A stretch of DNA of 64,000 nt. Source: Trinickia dabaoshanensis. Its GTDB lineage: Bacteria > Pseudomonadota > Gammaproteobacteria > Burkholderiales > Burkholderiaceae. The DNA lies in contig NZ_PNYA01000022.1 in the NCBI RefSeq assembly GCF_002879885.1, forward strand, positions 1 through 64,000, read 5' to 3'. The notes beneath the pieces were generated by a model. It was not told the origin of the DNA. It saw nothing but the letters and a program-made list of their open reading frames with translations, and did no database searches. The number at the start of each line of letters is the position of its first letter. The first letter of the stretch is position 1. Below, one piece after another: positions 41,913 to 51,341 of this stretch. The position numbers were made by a program, and so were the translations under genes.

Positions 41913-43772
41913 CTAGCGGCGAGGCAACCAAATCCGCATTACCGGGTCGCCTCGATAGAGCGCATCGACAACGGCCGCGCGTTGCGACAGCACCGCGCGC
42001 TGATTGATCGAACCTTTATCCGTGATCTCCCCGGTTGCCAGCGAGGGCGGCGGATCGAGCAATGCCGCGCGCGCCACACGGTTTGCGCTGCCCGTACCTT
42101 CTGCGTAGAGCTTCTCGAGCATCTGCTGAAACACCTCGATCACACGCGCATCCGCAAAGAGGTCCGCTACGGTGCCATGCGGCAACTGTGCAAGGGAGCG
42201 GCACGCCGCCAAATTCGGTACGATCATGACCCCCACCTCATCCCGGTCATGCCCCGTGACGACGACATCTGCCACATACGGGCTCCCCACGGCGATGACG
42301 CGTTGCCGCAACGGACCGACGCTGACCCAAGTGCCGGTATTGAGCTTGAAGTCTTCGGCCACTCGGCCGTCGAAGACGAACCCGCGGTTGGGATTCTCGG
42401 GATCGAGCCAGCGCACCGCATCGCCCGATCGAAAGAACCCCTCCTCGTCGAATGCTTCTTGCGTCTGCTCCGGCGCACGCCAATATCCGGGCGTGACGTT
42501 CGCCCCGCGGTAGCGCACCTCCAGCTTGCGGCCCACGCCCTCGCCGATCGGCACGAGCTTCAGTTCGATGCCCGGCAGCGGCACGCCGATTTGGCCCGCA
42601 CTCACCTCCGTCTCGGCAATCATCAGCGCGGACGGAGCTGTCTCGGTCATGCCGAGTCCTGTGTTCATGACGATCCGCTCGCCGCAATGCGCGATCGCGC
42701 TCGCATGCAGCCGATCCCATACCGGCTGTTCGAGCGCCGCGCCGGCGTAGAACTGCATGCGCAGCCGTGCGTAGAAGCGCTCGCGCAACGCCGCATCGGC
42801 TTCGAGCGCACGCGCGATTTCCTCCCAGCCCTTCGGCACGTTGAAGTAGACCGTGGGCGATATCTCGCGCAAGTTGGCGAGCGTCGTCGCGATGCCGTCG
42901 GCAGTGGGTTTGCCGTCGTCGATATAAAGCGTACCGCCGTGAAACAGTGTCAGCCCGAAGTTTTGATTGCCGCCGAACGTATGATGCCAGGGCAGCCAAT
43001 CGAGGAAGACCGGCGGCGCCTCGGCAAGAAACGGCCAAACCGCCGTCTCCATCGCAAGGTTGCTCGACCACATGCGGTTCGTGTTGATGACACCCTTCGG
43101 CATCTTCGTCGACCCGGACGTGAAGAGGAACTTCACGATCGTGTCTCCGTTCGTCGCCTCACGCGCACGATCGATCGCCGAGGTCGGGCGGGTATCCAGC
43201 AGCGCGGCAAGCGTTGTACATTCGCGTCCCGCCGGAGCCGATTCGGCCACTGCGATCTCGATGTCCGTGGGCACGGCTTCGGCAATCGCTGCGGCGAAGC
43301 GAGCGCCGTCGTCGGCAAAAACGAGTCCCGGCGTAATGAGCGAGACGATGTGGCGCAGCTTGCCGAAGCTTTTGTCGAGCAACGAGTAAGCAGGGGAAAT
43401 CGGTGCATAAGGAACGCCCGCGCAAAGGCACCCCAGCGCGACGAGCGCATGTTCGATCGAGTTGCCCGACAGGATCGCGACAGGCCGCTCCGAACCGAGT
43501 CCGCGCGCAAGCAACGCCTCGCCGATGCTGCGCGCCGCACGCGCCGCCTGCGCATAAGTAAGGTGTTGCCACTGCCCGTCAGCGCCGCCGCGGCGCGCGA
43601 TGAACGTGCGCTCGGGCACCGCTTCCGCGTGCTCGAACAGCCGATCGATCACGCGCTCGGGATAGCCTGCGAGCTGAGTCGTCGACCGCACGCGCACGAT
43701 GCCGTCGCGGCCTTCCGTCACTTCGAGAGGACCGACGCCGAACTGCACGCGCCGATAGGGGTGGGCTGCCAT
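41913..43772 (-). CDS. fcs: Feruloyl-CoA synthetase
   Basis: The 619-residue AMP-forming ligase activates ferulate/p-coumarate. Motifs: FLFTSGSTKMPKGVINTNRM, DWLPWHHTFGGNQNFGL (typical of feruloyl-CoA synthetases), NTGLGMTETAPS, FRSGDAVRW and the late Lys region GEITDKGSINQRAVL. The start at 43772 is chosen because GGAAGGAG stands 7 bases upstream; a GTG at 43835 extends it without a good Shine-Dalgarno. Confidence 0.9.
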   Translation of the reverse strand: MAAHPYRRVQFGVGPLEVTEGRDGIVRVRSTTQLAGYPERVIDRLFEHAEAVPERTFIARRGGADGQWQHLTYAQAARAARSIGEALLARGLGSERPVAILSGNSIEHALVALGCLCAGVPYAPISPAYSLLDKSFGKLRHIVSLITPGLVFADDGARFAAAIAEAVPTDIEIAVAESAPAGRECTTLAALLDTRPTSAIDRAREATNGDTIVKFLFTSGSTKMPKGVINTNRMWSSNLAMETAVWPFLAEAPPVFLDWLPWHHTFGGNQNFGLTLFHGGTLYIDDGKPTADGIATTLANLREISPTVYFNVPKGWEEIARALEADAALRERFYARLRMQFYAGAALEQPVWDRLHASAIAHCGERIVMNTGLGMTETAPSALMIAETEVSAGQIGVPLPGIELKLVPIGEGVGRKLEVRYRGANVTPGYWRAPEQTQEAFDEEGFFRSGDAVRWLDPENPNRGFVFDGRVAEDFKLNTGTWVSVGPLRQRVIAVGSPYVADVVVTGHDRDEVGVMIVPNLAACRSLAQLPHGTVADLFADARVIEVFQQMLEKLYAEGTGSANRVARAALLDPPPSLATGEITDKGSINQRAVLSQRAAVVDALYRGDPVMRIWLPRR

Positions 43773-43892
43773 CGAATGTCTCCTTCCGTCCTGCCCGGCC
43801 GCGATTTCATCGATCGTCTTGTCGAGCACGTTCACCTATGGGTAACGGCACGGTGCGTCACGCGACGCACACCCGCGCGCGCATGATTGAAA

Positions 43893-44675
43893 CTATTTCG
43901 GCCACACCTTTGCCGCCCGGTGCTCGAGAAACGCGGCCAACCGGTCTTGAGTCTGCGGATCGCTGAGCGCAACCGAAGCCATCAGCGATTCGGTCAAGAG
44001 CCCGTCCTGAATCGATTGATCGGCAATGCGCGGCAGCACCTGGGTGACCGCATAGTTCGTCGTCGGCGAATTCTGGGCAATGCGTTCGGCCAACTCGCGA
44101 GCCTTGGCGAGCCCCTCGCCGTTGCCGACCAGATATTGGGCAATTCCCGCATCGTAGCCCTCGCGCGCATCGTAGACCCGCCCCGTCAACATCATGTCGG
44201 TCATGCGCGCGACGCCGATGAGCCGAGGCACGCGCACCGACGCGCCGCCGCCGACGAACAGCCCACGGCTGCCTTCGGGCAGCGCGAAGAATGCGGACGC
44301 TTCGGCCACCCGTACATGGCAAGCCGACGCGAGTTCCAAGCCGCCACCGATCGTCGCACCTTTCAACACGGCGACGACGGGCGCCCGGCCAAATTGAATC
44401 TGCTCGAATGCCGCGTGCCACATGCGCGAATGATGCATCGCTTCGACGGTGCCGCGCTCGCGCATTTCGGCCAGATCGAGGCCGGCGCAAAAATGCTCGC
44501 CTTCGGCATGCAGCACGATGGCGCGGACCGTATCGGGCATCGTTTCAAAGGCGCGCCGCAGTTCCGCGACGAGCGGGTCGCTGATCGCGTTGCGTTTCGA
44601 GGGCCGGTTCAGGCAGACGAACGCCAGAGAGCCCGTGCATTCGACCTTCAGGAATTCGTAAGAGGGTTGTGTCAT
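43893..44675 (-). CDS. Crotonase-family hydroxycinnamoyl-CoA hydratase (or hydratase/lyase)
   Basis: The 260-residue protein has the oxyanion-hole segments HFCAGLDLAEM and KGATIGGGLELASACHV and FALPEGSRGLFVGGGASVRV with a Glu in the active-site region. It is not a clear match to the Pseudomonas-type hydratase/lyase (which has SEINWGIPPG), so whether it cleaves to vanillin or only hydrates is open. ATG at 44673-44675 follows GGTGGTGG. It is the first gene of the operon, just below the palindrome at 44713. Confidence 0.82.
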   Translation of the reverse strand: MTQPSYEFLKVECTGSLAFVCLNRPSKRNAISDPLVAELRRAFETMPDTVRAIVLHAEGEHFCAGLDLAEMRERGTVEAMHHSRMWHAAFEQIQFGRAPVVAVLKGATIGGGLELASACHVRVAEASAFFALPEGSRGLFVGGGASVRVPRLIGVARMTDMMLTGRVYDAREGYDAGIAQYLVGNGEGLAKARELAERIAQNSPTTNYAVTQVLPRIADQSIQDGLLTESLMASVALSDPQTQDRLAAFLEHRAAKVWPK

Positions 44676-44712
44676 ATCCACCACCAAGCGGTTATCCGTT
44701 ACTGATTGCAAT

Positions 44713-44729
44713 AGTTATATCACATAACT
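44713..44729. promoter_or_regulatory. MarR-type palindrome between crotonase and marR genes
   Basis: AGTTAT-ATCAC-ATAACT has perfect 6-base arms and lies in the shared promoter region of the divergent crotonase and MarR genes: the classic position for an autoregulatory MarR operator. Confidence 0.7.
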
Positions 44730-44804
44730 AGATGGCGCGACAAACGTTCTCGGACGCTGGCTTCGCGGCGGTGCCGGCACGAATTGCGCGCGCGGCGGCA
44801 TGTT

Positions 44805-45323
44805 ATGATCGACGCGCTTTCCCACCCGCTCTCCGATCATTTTTCCCCAACGCTTATGTCTTTGATGCTGCCCTCTTCCGGCGACGACGCGAGCGAGCAG
44901 GCGGATCAATCCGCATTGCTCGATCTCGCCGGCTACAACATCCGGCGCGCCTATCTCGTCATTCAAGCGTTGTTCGACCAGGAGATGGAAAAGCACGACT
45001 TGCGGCAGGCCGAGTTCTCGGTGCTATCGATCGTGAGAGGAAACCCCGGTATCAATCAGCGCGCGCTCGCCGATGCGCTCGCGGTGGCGCCGCCGAACCT
45101 GGCCACCTTGCTGGACCGTTTGGAAGCGCGCGGGCTCGTGGCGCGCCAACGCAGCACCGAAGATAAGCGCGTGCAGCACGTCGAGTTGACGACGCAAGGG
45201 GTGCGGCTCTATAGCCGCGCGCTCAAGGCTGCGGGCACGGCCGACGCGCAAGCGCTCCAGCATCTAAGCGAGGCCGAGCGCGAGCAACTGAAGACCCTGC
45301 TGCGGAAGATCTTCGTGGAGTGA
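44805..45323 (+). CDS. MarR-family regulator of hydroxycinnamate catabolism
   Basis: The 172-residue winged-helix protein has QAEFSVLSIVRGNPGINQRA and VAPPNLATLLDRLEARGLVA plus the wing RQRSTEDKRVQHVELT. MarR proteins such as CouR and FerR repress hydroxycinnamate genes and respond to the CoA thioester. The divergent arrangement with the crotonase gene and the palindrome at 44713 support this. The ATG at 44805 is taken; 44856 is a shorter alternative. Confidence 0.85.
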   Translation: MIDALSHPLSDHFSPTLMSLMLPSSGDDASEQADQSALLDLAGYNIRRAYLVIQALFDQEMEKHDLRQAEFSVLSIVRGNPGINQRALADALAVAPPNLATLLDRLEARGLVARQRSTEDKRVQHVELTTQGVRLYSRALKAAGTADAQALQHLSEAEREQLKTLLRKIFVE

Positions 45324-45407
45324 ATGCGCCGCAGCGGCAGGCAGACGGCATAGCCTTGGCGCAATATCACCTCGATCGCCGCGGCACCCGGCATTCGAGC
45401 GGCCGAA

Positions 45408-46484
45408 TCAAAACCGCGTCTGCAACCCGATGCGCCCGATGAACTGAGACGGGCTGCTGGACGCGACCATGACGTCGTTGACCTGCGCGTTGGCGCCGGC
45501 ATTGGCCCGCTGATAGACCGCCGCGACATAAACGTTGGTACGCTTCGAGAAGTTGTACTGCAATTCCGCAGTCAGTTGGTGAGCATGATTGTTGTTCACT
45601 ACCTGGTTGCCTTTCATGTATGAATAGACCCCGCTGACGAGCCACGGGCTATTGAACGAGTACGCCGCGCCCAGCTCCGCTTGCCAGACGCTCGCGCCAT
45701 TGAGTTCGTTGCGCACGGTCGTGAACAGTGCCGTCGTGACGACTCGGCCGATGTGATAATGCGCCCCCACGCCCCAGTTCCGCACGCTGTCCTGCACGCC
45801 GGCGACAGCGGTCTTCGTCAGCGTATAGGCGGCGTTCGCGCCGAACGGTCCGTTGATGTAATTAAGCCCGAAGCTTTGCGCGTTGCCGGCGCCGATCGAA
45901 CCGGCCACGTTGCCGAAACCGTACATGACGCCCGCGGAAAAGCCCCCGATCCTGGGGCTCAAATACTTGACCGAGTTCTGCACCCGCTCGCCCGCCATGC
46001 GATCCCAGTCGAACGCACCCGTGGGATTGTTGGGCAACGCAAGACCGTTAAACGGTCCATTACGAAAATCGTAGATACCCTGGGCATAGAACGCGGCATC
46101 GTTCAAGCCGAAGAACAGCGAGTCGACCATGAAGTCGTACTGATTGCCGAGTGTTAAACGCCCCCACCGCTGATCGTCGAGCCCGACATAGGCGTTGCGC
46201 CCGAACAAGCTCTGTCCGGGCATGAACGAGCCCGAGCCGAGTTGAAACTGGTTGGTCAAATCGAACACCGCCTTCAGACCGCCGCCGAGGTCCTCTTTGC
46301 CGTCGATCTTCAGCAAGTTGGGCACCTCGATCCCGTCGTCGAATTTCACGACGCTGCTACCGCCTTGATTGCTGATATAAGACACGCCGCCGTCGATCAA
46401 TCCGCTCAACGTCACGCTGCTCTGAGCAAACACGTGCGAGGCGAACAGCGCGCCGGCCGCGGCAAAAACTGCTTTGCGCTTCAT
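45408..46484 (-). CDS. Trimeric outer-membrane porin (Burkholderia type)
   Basis: The 358-residue precursor starts MKRKAVFAAAGALFASHVFA and continues QSSVTLSGLIDGG. Internal motifs DLGGGLKAVFDLTNQF, FGRNAYVGLDDQRWGRLTLG and the final Phe (LQTRF) are family features. GGAG 9 bases before the inner ATG favours 46484 over an ATG nine bases further up. It lies next to the MFS importer and probably serves uptake of the aromatic acids. Confidence 0.9.
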   Translation of the reverse strand: MKRKAVFAAAGALFASHVFAQSSVTLSGLIDGGVSYISNQGGSSVVKFDDGIEVPNLLKIDGKEDLGGGLKAVFDLTNQFQLGSGSFMPGQSLFGRNAYVGLDDQRWGRLTLGNQYDFMVDSLFFGLNDAAFYAQGIYDFRNGPFNGLALPNNPTGAFDWDRMAGERVQNSVKYLSPRIGGFSAGVMYGFGNVAGSIGAGNAQSFGLNYINGPFGANAAYTLTKTAVAGVQDSVRNWGVGAHYHIGRVVTTALFTTVRNELNGASVWQAELGAAYSFNSPWLVSGVYSYMKGNQVVNNNHAHQLTAELQYNFSKRTNVYVAAVYQRANAGANAQVNDVMVASSSPSQFIGRIGLQTRF

Positions 46485-46565
46485 TTGAGTCATCTCCTTG
46501 CCTGGTCTGGATAGGTCCCGCGGTCGTCGCCGCGGCTTTGTATTGATGAACGATCGCCGTATAGG

Positions 46566-47825
46566 TCAAGCGGCGTCACGCGAAGCGGCGAACGTTTCGC
46601 CCGCCGTGGCTGCACGCTTGCGCGGCGCGGTCTCGACGAGGAACAGCGCTACGACGGCGCCGCCCGCCAAGCCGGCCAGCGCGAATTCGAGCGTCGCCGG
46701 CAGCCCGAAGTGCTGCGCGATGAATCCCGCGATGACCGGCGCGAGCCCACCACCGAAAATCTCGCCCGTGCCCGATACGAACCCGACCGACGACGCGACG
46801 AGCCCGAGCGGTGCCGCTTCCGTGGCGATCGGCCCGCTCAGCAGGCCGAGCAAGCCCAAGGCGAACACCGAGATGCCGAACAGTAATGCGAACAACAATT
46901 GCGGATTGGCGCCGGTGCGGGAAAAGACATAAAGCAGGACGGCGGCGCCGACGAAGGCGATGACCGCCGCGGGGCGACGCCCGATGTAATCCGACACGCC
47001 CGCCACGCCAAACGAACCGACGAAGCCGCCGAACCCGATCGCCGATACGACGAACCCCATGGCTTGCGTATCCAGATGGAGGACCTCGACGAGATAGGTC
47101 GGGACCATGGCGCTCACGACGAAGATGCCCGCCATCGCACAAAGAATCGCGAACGTCGCGAGGATCACGTTACGGCTACGAAAGAGCTCCGACCACTTCG
47201 CCTTCGCATGCGCACGATCGGGATGCGGCAGCTCGTTCCTCGGGTGCTCGCGCAGTACCGTCGCGATCAATGCGGCGACAATCAGCCCCGGTACCGCGGA
47301 AATCATGAAGACCCAATGCCACGACGGAACGATACGCAGTAGTTGCGTCGCGACGATCGGTGCGAAGCCGAGGCCGAGCAGCGAGAACATGCTCAGCTGC
47401 AACCCTTGGTTGAAGCCGCGCCGCGACGGCAGCGAGGCCTCGCCCGTGGCCGCGACGCTCGCGGGCGTGAACGCGCCCTCCGCGACACCCATGATCGCGC
47501 GAATCAGCATCAGGCTCCCAAAGCTGGCCGCGAGTCCGGACAAGCTCGAAAGCAAAGAGAAAGCGACCATCGTCACGACGAGAATCTTCTTGCGGCCGAT
47601 GCGGTCCGATACCGGCCCCATCGCAATCGCCCAAATACCCCAGGCCACGCTCAGAATCCCGATCAGACTGCCGAGTTGCTGAAAATTCAGCCCGAGGTCG
47701 CGCATCATATGGGGAAATAGCGGCGCGACGATCCAACGGTCGAGACCGACTAGGCCGAAGCCGAGCCCGAGCAGGATCAGTGTCTTGCGCTCGTAGGCGG
47801 TGTCATGCTGAAGGGGGTCGTTCAT
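46566..47825 (-). CDS. MFS transporter, probable aromatic acid importer
   Basis: The 419-residue protein has twelve hydrophobic segments and MFS signatures GPVSDRIGRKKILV (loop 2-3) and GVSDYIGRRPAAVI (loop 8-9), as in the aromatic acid:H+ symporter group. A GTTAT-N5-ATAAC palindrome lies 50 bases before its start, which ties it to the hydroxycinnamate regulon. Ferulate, p-coumarate or vanillate are the likely substrates. Confidence 0.85.
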   Translation of the reverse strand: MNDPLQHDTAYERKTLILLGLGFGLVGLDRWIVAPLFPHMMRDLGLNFQQLGSLIGILSVAWGIWAIAMGPVSDRIGRKKILVVTMVAFSLLSSLSGLAASFGSLMLIRAIMGVAEGAFTPASVAATGEASLPSRRGFNQGLQLSMFSLLGLGFAPIVATQLLRIVPSWHWVFMISAVPGLIVAALIATVLREHPRNELPHPDRAHAKAKWSELFRSRNVILATFAILCAMAGIFVVSAMVPTYLVEVLHLDTQAMGFVVSAIGFGGFVGSFGVAGVSDYIGRRPAAVIAFVGAAVLLYVFSRTGANPQLLFALLFGISVFALGLLGLLSGPIATEAAPLGLVASSVGFVSGTGEIFGGGLAPVIAGFIAQHFGLPATLEFALAGLAGGAVVALFLVETAPRKRAATAGETFAASRDAA

Positions 47826-47875
47826 GTGCGATGTCTCCGATTGTTTCCGCGTTCGATATAGTTATTTTCGATATT

Positions 47876-47892
47876 TGTTATAAAGCATAACG
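47876..47892. promoter_or_regulatory. MarR-type palindrome before the MFS importer
   Basis: TGTTAT-AAAGC-ATAACG shares the GTTAT-N5-ATAAC arms and the 17-base length with the sites at 37365 and 44713. Confidence 0.55.
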
Positions 47893-48161
47893 TTTACGCC
47901 GGCGATTGCAAGCGCGCTCGACTAAGGGAAAACGCGGAAGTACGCGCCCGAGCCGGGGTCGACTCGCACGAGAAGGCGCATCGATACGGCACCCTGCGCA
48001 GGCGCTATGACCTGTGGGTGCCGTTCAAGGAGCAAATCGAGGACTGGGCGGACGGTTTGCGTCCGAGATGAAAGCGCGCTTACCGAATGACTGCCTCGGA
48101 AGCGGCGTCGACGGGTACGGGCATGAACGAAACGGAGCGGAGCGCTTTTTCGACTAGCGCA
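47893..48161. other. Intergenic stretch with a possible gene remnant
   Basis: No full gene is seen. A plus-strand frame ending with TGA at 48069-48071 reads RRYDLWVPFKEQIEDWADGL, which looks protein-like. It is only about 55 codons long and has no start or Shine-Dalgarno. It may be the 3' end of a lost gene. Confidence 0.3.
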
Positions 48162-49244
48162 CTAGATGTCCATTTCCGTGGGGCTGTCGGCGAACGAATC
48201 CACACCCGTTTCCGGCCTGCCGTCGTGCGAGAGCACGGCGGCAAACCACCGGCTGCTTTCGAATTGCGCCGTGGCGATCATGATCAGCATCGTGAGCGGG
48301 GTGGCGAGCAACGCACCCCAAACGCCCCATAGCAGTGTCCAAATACCCAGCGCGAGCAGACCGGCAATCGCGTCGATGTTTTGACCTTTGGCCTGCAGCC
48401 TCGGCAAAACGAAGTTGTGGGCCACGATGAAAATGACTTCGATGGCCACGAATACAGCGATCGCGTGCCACGCCGCCGCAAATTGCGCGAATGCCGAAAG
48501 TGCAGGCAACGCACTGGCGATGAGCGGACCGACGACTGGAATGAATGCGAGGATAAAAGCCGTCGCGCCCCAAAACGCCGTTCCTTTCAATTGGAAGGAG
48601 TAGCAGGCTCCGGCAACGGCGATGGCGATCGTCCCGTTGATCGCCATCTGCACGTTCATGTAGCTCTGGATACTGCTCGTAATGTGAACGATGATGGCTC
48701 GTTGCCTCGCCGCTCGCTCCGCATGGCGGGCGAGAATCTCGAGCTTCGGATTGTTCTCCGGGTTGGGCACGGCCAGCATGAACGCCGCGATGAGCAGGGT
48801 CAACGATATGATCTCGACCGGTTCGTGTATCCCCGACGCCAGCCACTGAACGAGCGCCGGCGCGTCGATGTGGTTGACGGCCCGGCTGAAAAACCTGGCG
48901 CCTTTCATGCCGGTCGCGTGCGCGATTCGCTGAGACTCGGTGTCGAGCCGCGAAACGATGACGGGGATTTGATGGATCACCGAGCCGACGCCCTCCGCAA
49001 GGACGTAGCAGATCACGACGATCACAGCCACCATCAGGCCGCCCATCCCTAACCGCACCGACCATAGCGGCGCCCTGGGCAGCATCCGCGCGGTAGACCG
49101 TACGACGGCATCGCCCCATATTCGCAGCAATGCCGCGAGGAAGAACGGGACCAGCACGGGTTGGAGATAGTGCACGAGCGCCATGCCGGCCGCAATGCCC
49201 GTGACGGTTGTTGCGACCGCGGACGGTGAAGTTGAATTGGCCAT
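48162..49244 (-). CDS. AI-2E/PerM-family permease
   Basis: The 360-residue membrane protein has about eight hydrophobic segments. It shows the family pattern LVPFFLAALLRIWGDAVV near the N-terminus, ATAFILAFIPVVGPLIASAL in the middle, and HNFVLPRLQAKGQNIDAIAGL followed by GVWGALLATPLTMLI at the end. Members export small molecules or sodium; the name from AI-2 export does not fix the substrate. ATG 49242-49244 is chosen because longer readings add a hydrophilic, Arg-rich part. Confidence 0.85.
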   Translation of the reverse strand: MANSTSPSAVATTVTGIAAGMALVHYLQPVLVPFFLAALLRIWGDAVVRSTARMLPRAPLWSVRLGMGGLMVAVIVVICYVLAEGVGSVIHQIPVIVSRLDTESQRIAHATGMKGARFFSRAVNHIDAPALVQWLASGIHEPVEIISLTLLIAAFMLAVPNPENNPKLEILARHAERAARQRAIIVHITSSIQSYMNVQMAINGTIAIAVAGACYSFQLKGTAFWGATAFILAFIPVVGPLIASALPALSAFAQFAAAWHAIAVFVAIEVIFIVAHNFVLPRLQAKGQNIDAIAGLLALGIWTLLWGVWGALLATPLTMLIMIATAQFESSRWFAAVLSHDGRPETGVDSFADSPTEMDI

Positions 49245-49353
49245 TGTCGGGAGAGCTTTTTCCTCGCCGCGATCATACCGCGAGCGCGGCAGCCCTGCCT
49301 TCAACCATGTGTCATGGGGCCTTCCATGTAGGGTTCCACCTCGTCGATGCGAG

Positions 49354-50337
49354 TCATGTCTGCCTGGATTCAGAAGGTAGCCCAGCCGCCTCCAACTCGA
49401 GGGCGTTGCTCACCAATTCGTCGATCGTCCCGTCATGTCGAAATCCGGCCTCCATCGCCCGGCGATCGATCAACGGCGGCTGCCGGCCGAAGCGCTGCTC
49501 GATCCGATCGACCGGCGCGTAGCCGATCTCGAACGAACCGAAGCGCCGGACCAGCGCATCGACGATCTGTTCGACGGATAGGTGCAGAACCGGAGGCGTC
49601 CAGACGCGGCCGGCATGCAAGTCTTCTTCGGATAAGCGCGCGGCGTGCAGGAGGTTGTCGATGCAGCATCCGCGCGACATCCACCAAGCCGTCGCCGCCG
49701 GCGAGACGGGGCATGTATAGGCCTCACGGCGCTGTGCCGTTCGAAAAATCTCGCTCATGAAGGCCGAGCCGTGTCCCGAGGAGCGCTCGGGACGTGCCAC
49801 GATTCCCGGCAAGCGCAGAGAGCGGCCATCCAAGTTGCCGCGCCGCGTCCAGTCCGCAAGAACCCATTCGCCGATCAGCTTGTGCACCCCATAGCTCATC
49901 GCCGGCCGAGCCTCGGTGTGCTCGTCCATGCTAGGCGGCAGCGATTCCCCATAGACCGCGACGCTGCTGGCAAAGACGACGCGTGCGGCGCGCCCATGTA
50001 CCGCCGCCTGCTTCGCCAGGCGCTCGAACAGCGCCAGCGTGCCCCACAAGTTCACTCGGTCACCTTCGGCGGGTTCAGCCTCGGCCTGGGCGCCGGGCAT
50101 GCTCGCCAGATGAAAGACGACGTCGACCGCTTTCGACAGCAACGGATCGAGGGTCTCCGGCCGGCTGAAATCGCCCGCAACCTCGGTCACGCGAGCATCG
50201 TCGCGCGGTGCGTCGAATTGCCGGTCCAGCAGCAGCAGTACAGACACGTCGCCGGCCTCGGCGATGCCTTCATGCAGCAATCGCGAGACAAGCGCGCTGC
50301 CAATGAATCCCCCGGCCCCGGTCACCAGCACTCTCAT
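49354..50337 (-). CDS. NAD-dependent epimerase/dehydratase (DenD-like SDR)
   Basis: The 327-residue extended SDR has VLVTGAGGFIGSALVSRLL, the Ser/Tyr/Lys site in FASSVAVYGE and SYGVHKLIGEW, and the substrate domain LRLPGIVARPERSSGHGSAF. This sequence type is close to D-erythronate dehydrogenase-like epimerases. It ends the LysR-linked operon and starts by ATGA overlap with the FAH-family gene. Its step in the pathway is unclear. Confidence 0.8.
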   Translation of the reverse strand: MRVLVTGAGGFIGSALVSRLLHEGIAEAGDVSVLLLLDRQFDAPRDDARVTEVAGDFSRPETLDPLLSKAVDVVFHLASMPGAQAEAEPAEGDRVNLWGTLALFERLAKQAAVHGRAARVVFASSVAVYGESLPPSMDEHTEARPAMSYGVHKLIGEWVLADWTRRGNLDGRSLRLPGIVARPERSSGHGSAFMSEIFRTAQRREAYTCPVSPAATAWWMSRGCCIDNLLHAARLSEEDLHAGRVWTPPVLHLSVEQIVDALVRRFGSFEIGYAPVDRIEQRFGRQPPLIDRRAMEAGFRHDGTIDELVSNALELEAAGLPSESRQT

Positions 50338-51341
50338 GGCTGCCACTCCTGCTCACCCGCGCGCGGCGCGCGCACGACGCGCTGATCGATTGTGCCGAAC
50401 GGCGCTTGGCCCGCATCGTCGTGGGCCGTCATCCTGACTCGATCGCCGAAGCGCATAAAACCCGTACGCGCGCTCCCCTCGTCGATCATCTCGATCACCC
50501 GGCGCTCCGCGATGCATGCCGAGCCCACGTCACGGCCGACGTTCGACACCGTGCCGGATCCGACGATCGTCCCCGCCGCTAGCCTGCGCGTGCGCGCCGC
50601 ATGAGCAATGAGTTCACCGAAGCCGAAATTCATTTCACCGCCATGCGGATGACCGAACCAACGATCGTTCCATTCGACGTGCAGCTTCAGATGGACACGG
50701 CCGTCGCGCCAGTGCTCGCCGAGTTCGTCGGGCGTGACGGCGACCGCGGCGAAACTCGTGGAAGGCTTGGCTTGTAGAAACCCGAAACCGCTTTTCATCT
50801 CACGCGGGCCGAACGCCCTCAGGCTCCAGTCGTTCAACTGCACGATCAGGCGAATATGCCCGAGCGCTTCGGAGGCCGTTGTCCCCATCGGCACGCGCCC
50901 CACGACCACGCCGAATTCGCCTTCGAAGTCGATACCGTCCGCTTCGTCGGGCATCGGCACATCGCTCGCCGGGCCGAGAAAATCGTCGCTCGCCCCTTGA
51001 TACATGACGGGCACCGTGTCGAACTCGGGGATCGGCGGCGTATTGAATGCCTGCTCCATCAACCGGCCGTGGTTGAGGAACGCCGAGCCGTCGCACCACT
51101 GGGGGCTGCGCGGCAACGGGGCCGCGCACGCGGACGGGTGAAACGGCTGCGCTTCGGGCACCTCGCCTGCGTTCAGTGCGTCGTAACGCGACTGTAGGCT
51201 CAGCGCGACTTCGTCCCAACGCTCGAGTGCGCCGAGCAAGCTGCCGACGATCGGCGCAGCCTCGACGGCATAACGAAGATCGCGCGATACGAGCAGCAAG
51301 CGGCCTTCAGGGCCGCCATCGGCCAACGTAGCGAATTTCAT
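50334..51341 (-). CDS. Fumarylacetoacetate hydrolase-family protein
   Basis: The 335-residue protein has the FAH fold: GIDFEGEFGVVVGRVPMG with the acidic metal ligands, QLNDWSLRAFGPREMKSGFG, TIVGSGTVSN and GDRVRMTA. It would cleave a 1,3-diketone or hydrate a dienoate from ring cleavage. Coupled by overlaps to both neighbours (cupin upstream by 4 bases, epimerase downstream). Confidence 0.88.
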   Translation of the reverse strand: MKFATLADGGPEGRLLLVSRDLRYAVEAAPIVGSLLGALERWDEVALSLQSRYDALNAGEVPEAQPFHPSACAAPLPRSPQWCDGSAFLNHGRLMEQAFNTPPIPEFDTVPVMYQGASDDFLGPASDVPMPDEADGIDFEGEFGVVVGRVPMGTTASEALGHIRLIVQLNDWSLRAFGPREMKSGFGFLQAKPSTSFAAVAVTPDELGEHWRDGRVHLKLHVEWNDRWFGHPHGGEMNFGFGELIAHAARTRRLAAGTIVGSGTVSNVGRDVGSACIAERRVIEMIDEGSARTGFMRFGDRVRMTAHDDAGQAPFGTIDQRVVRAPRAGEQEWQP

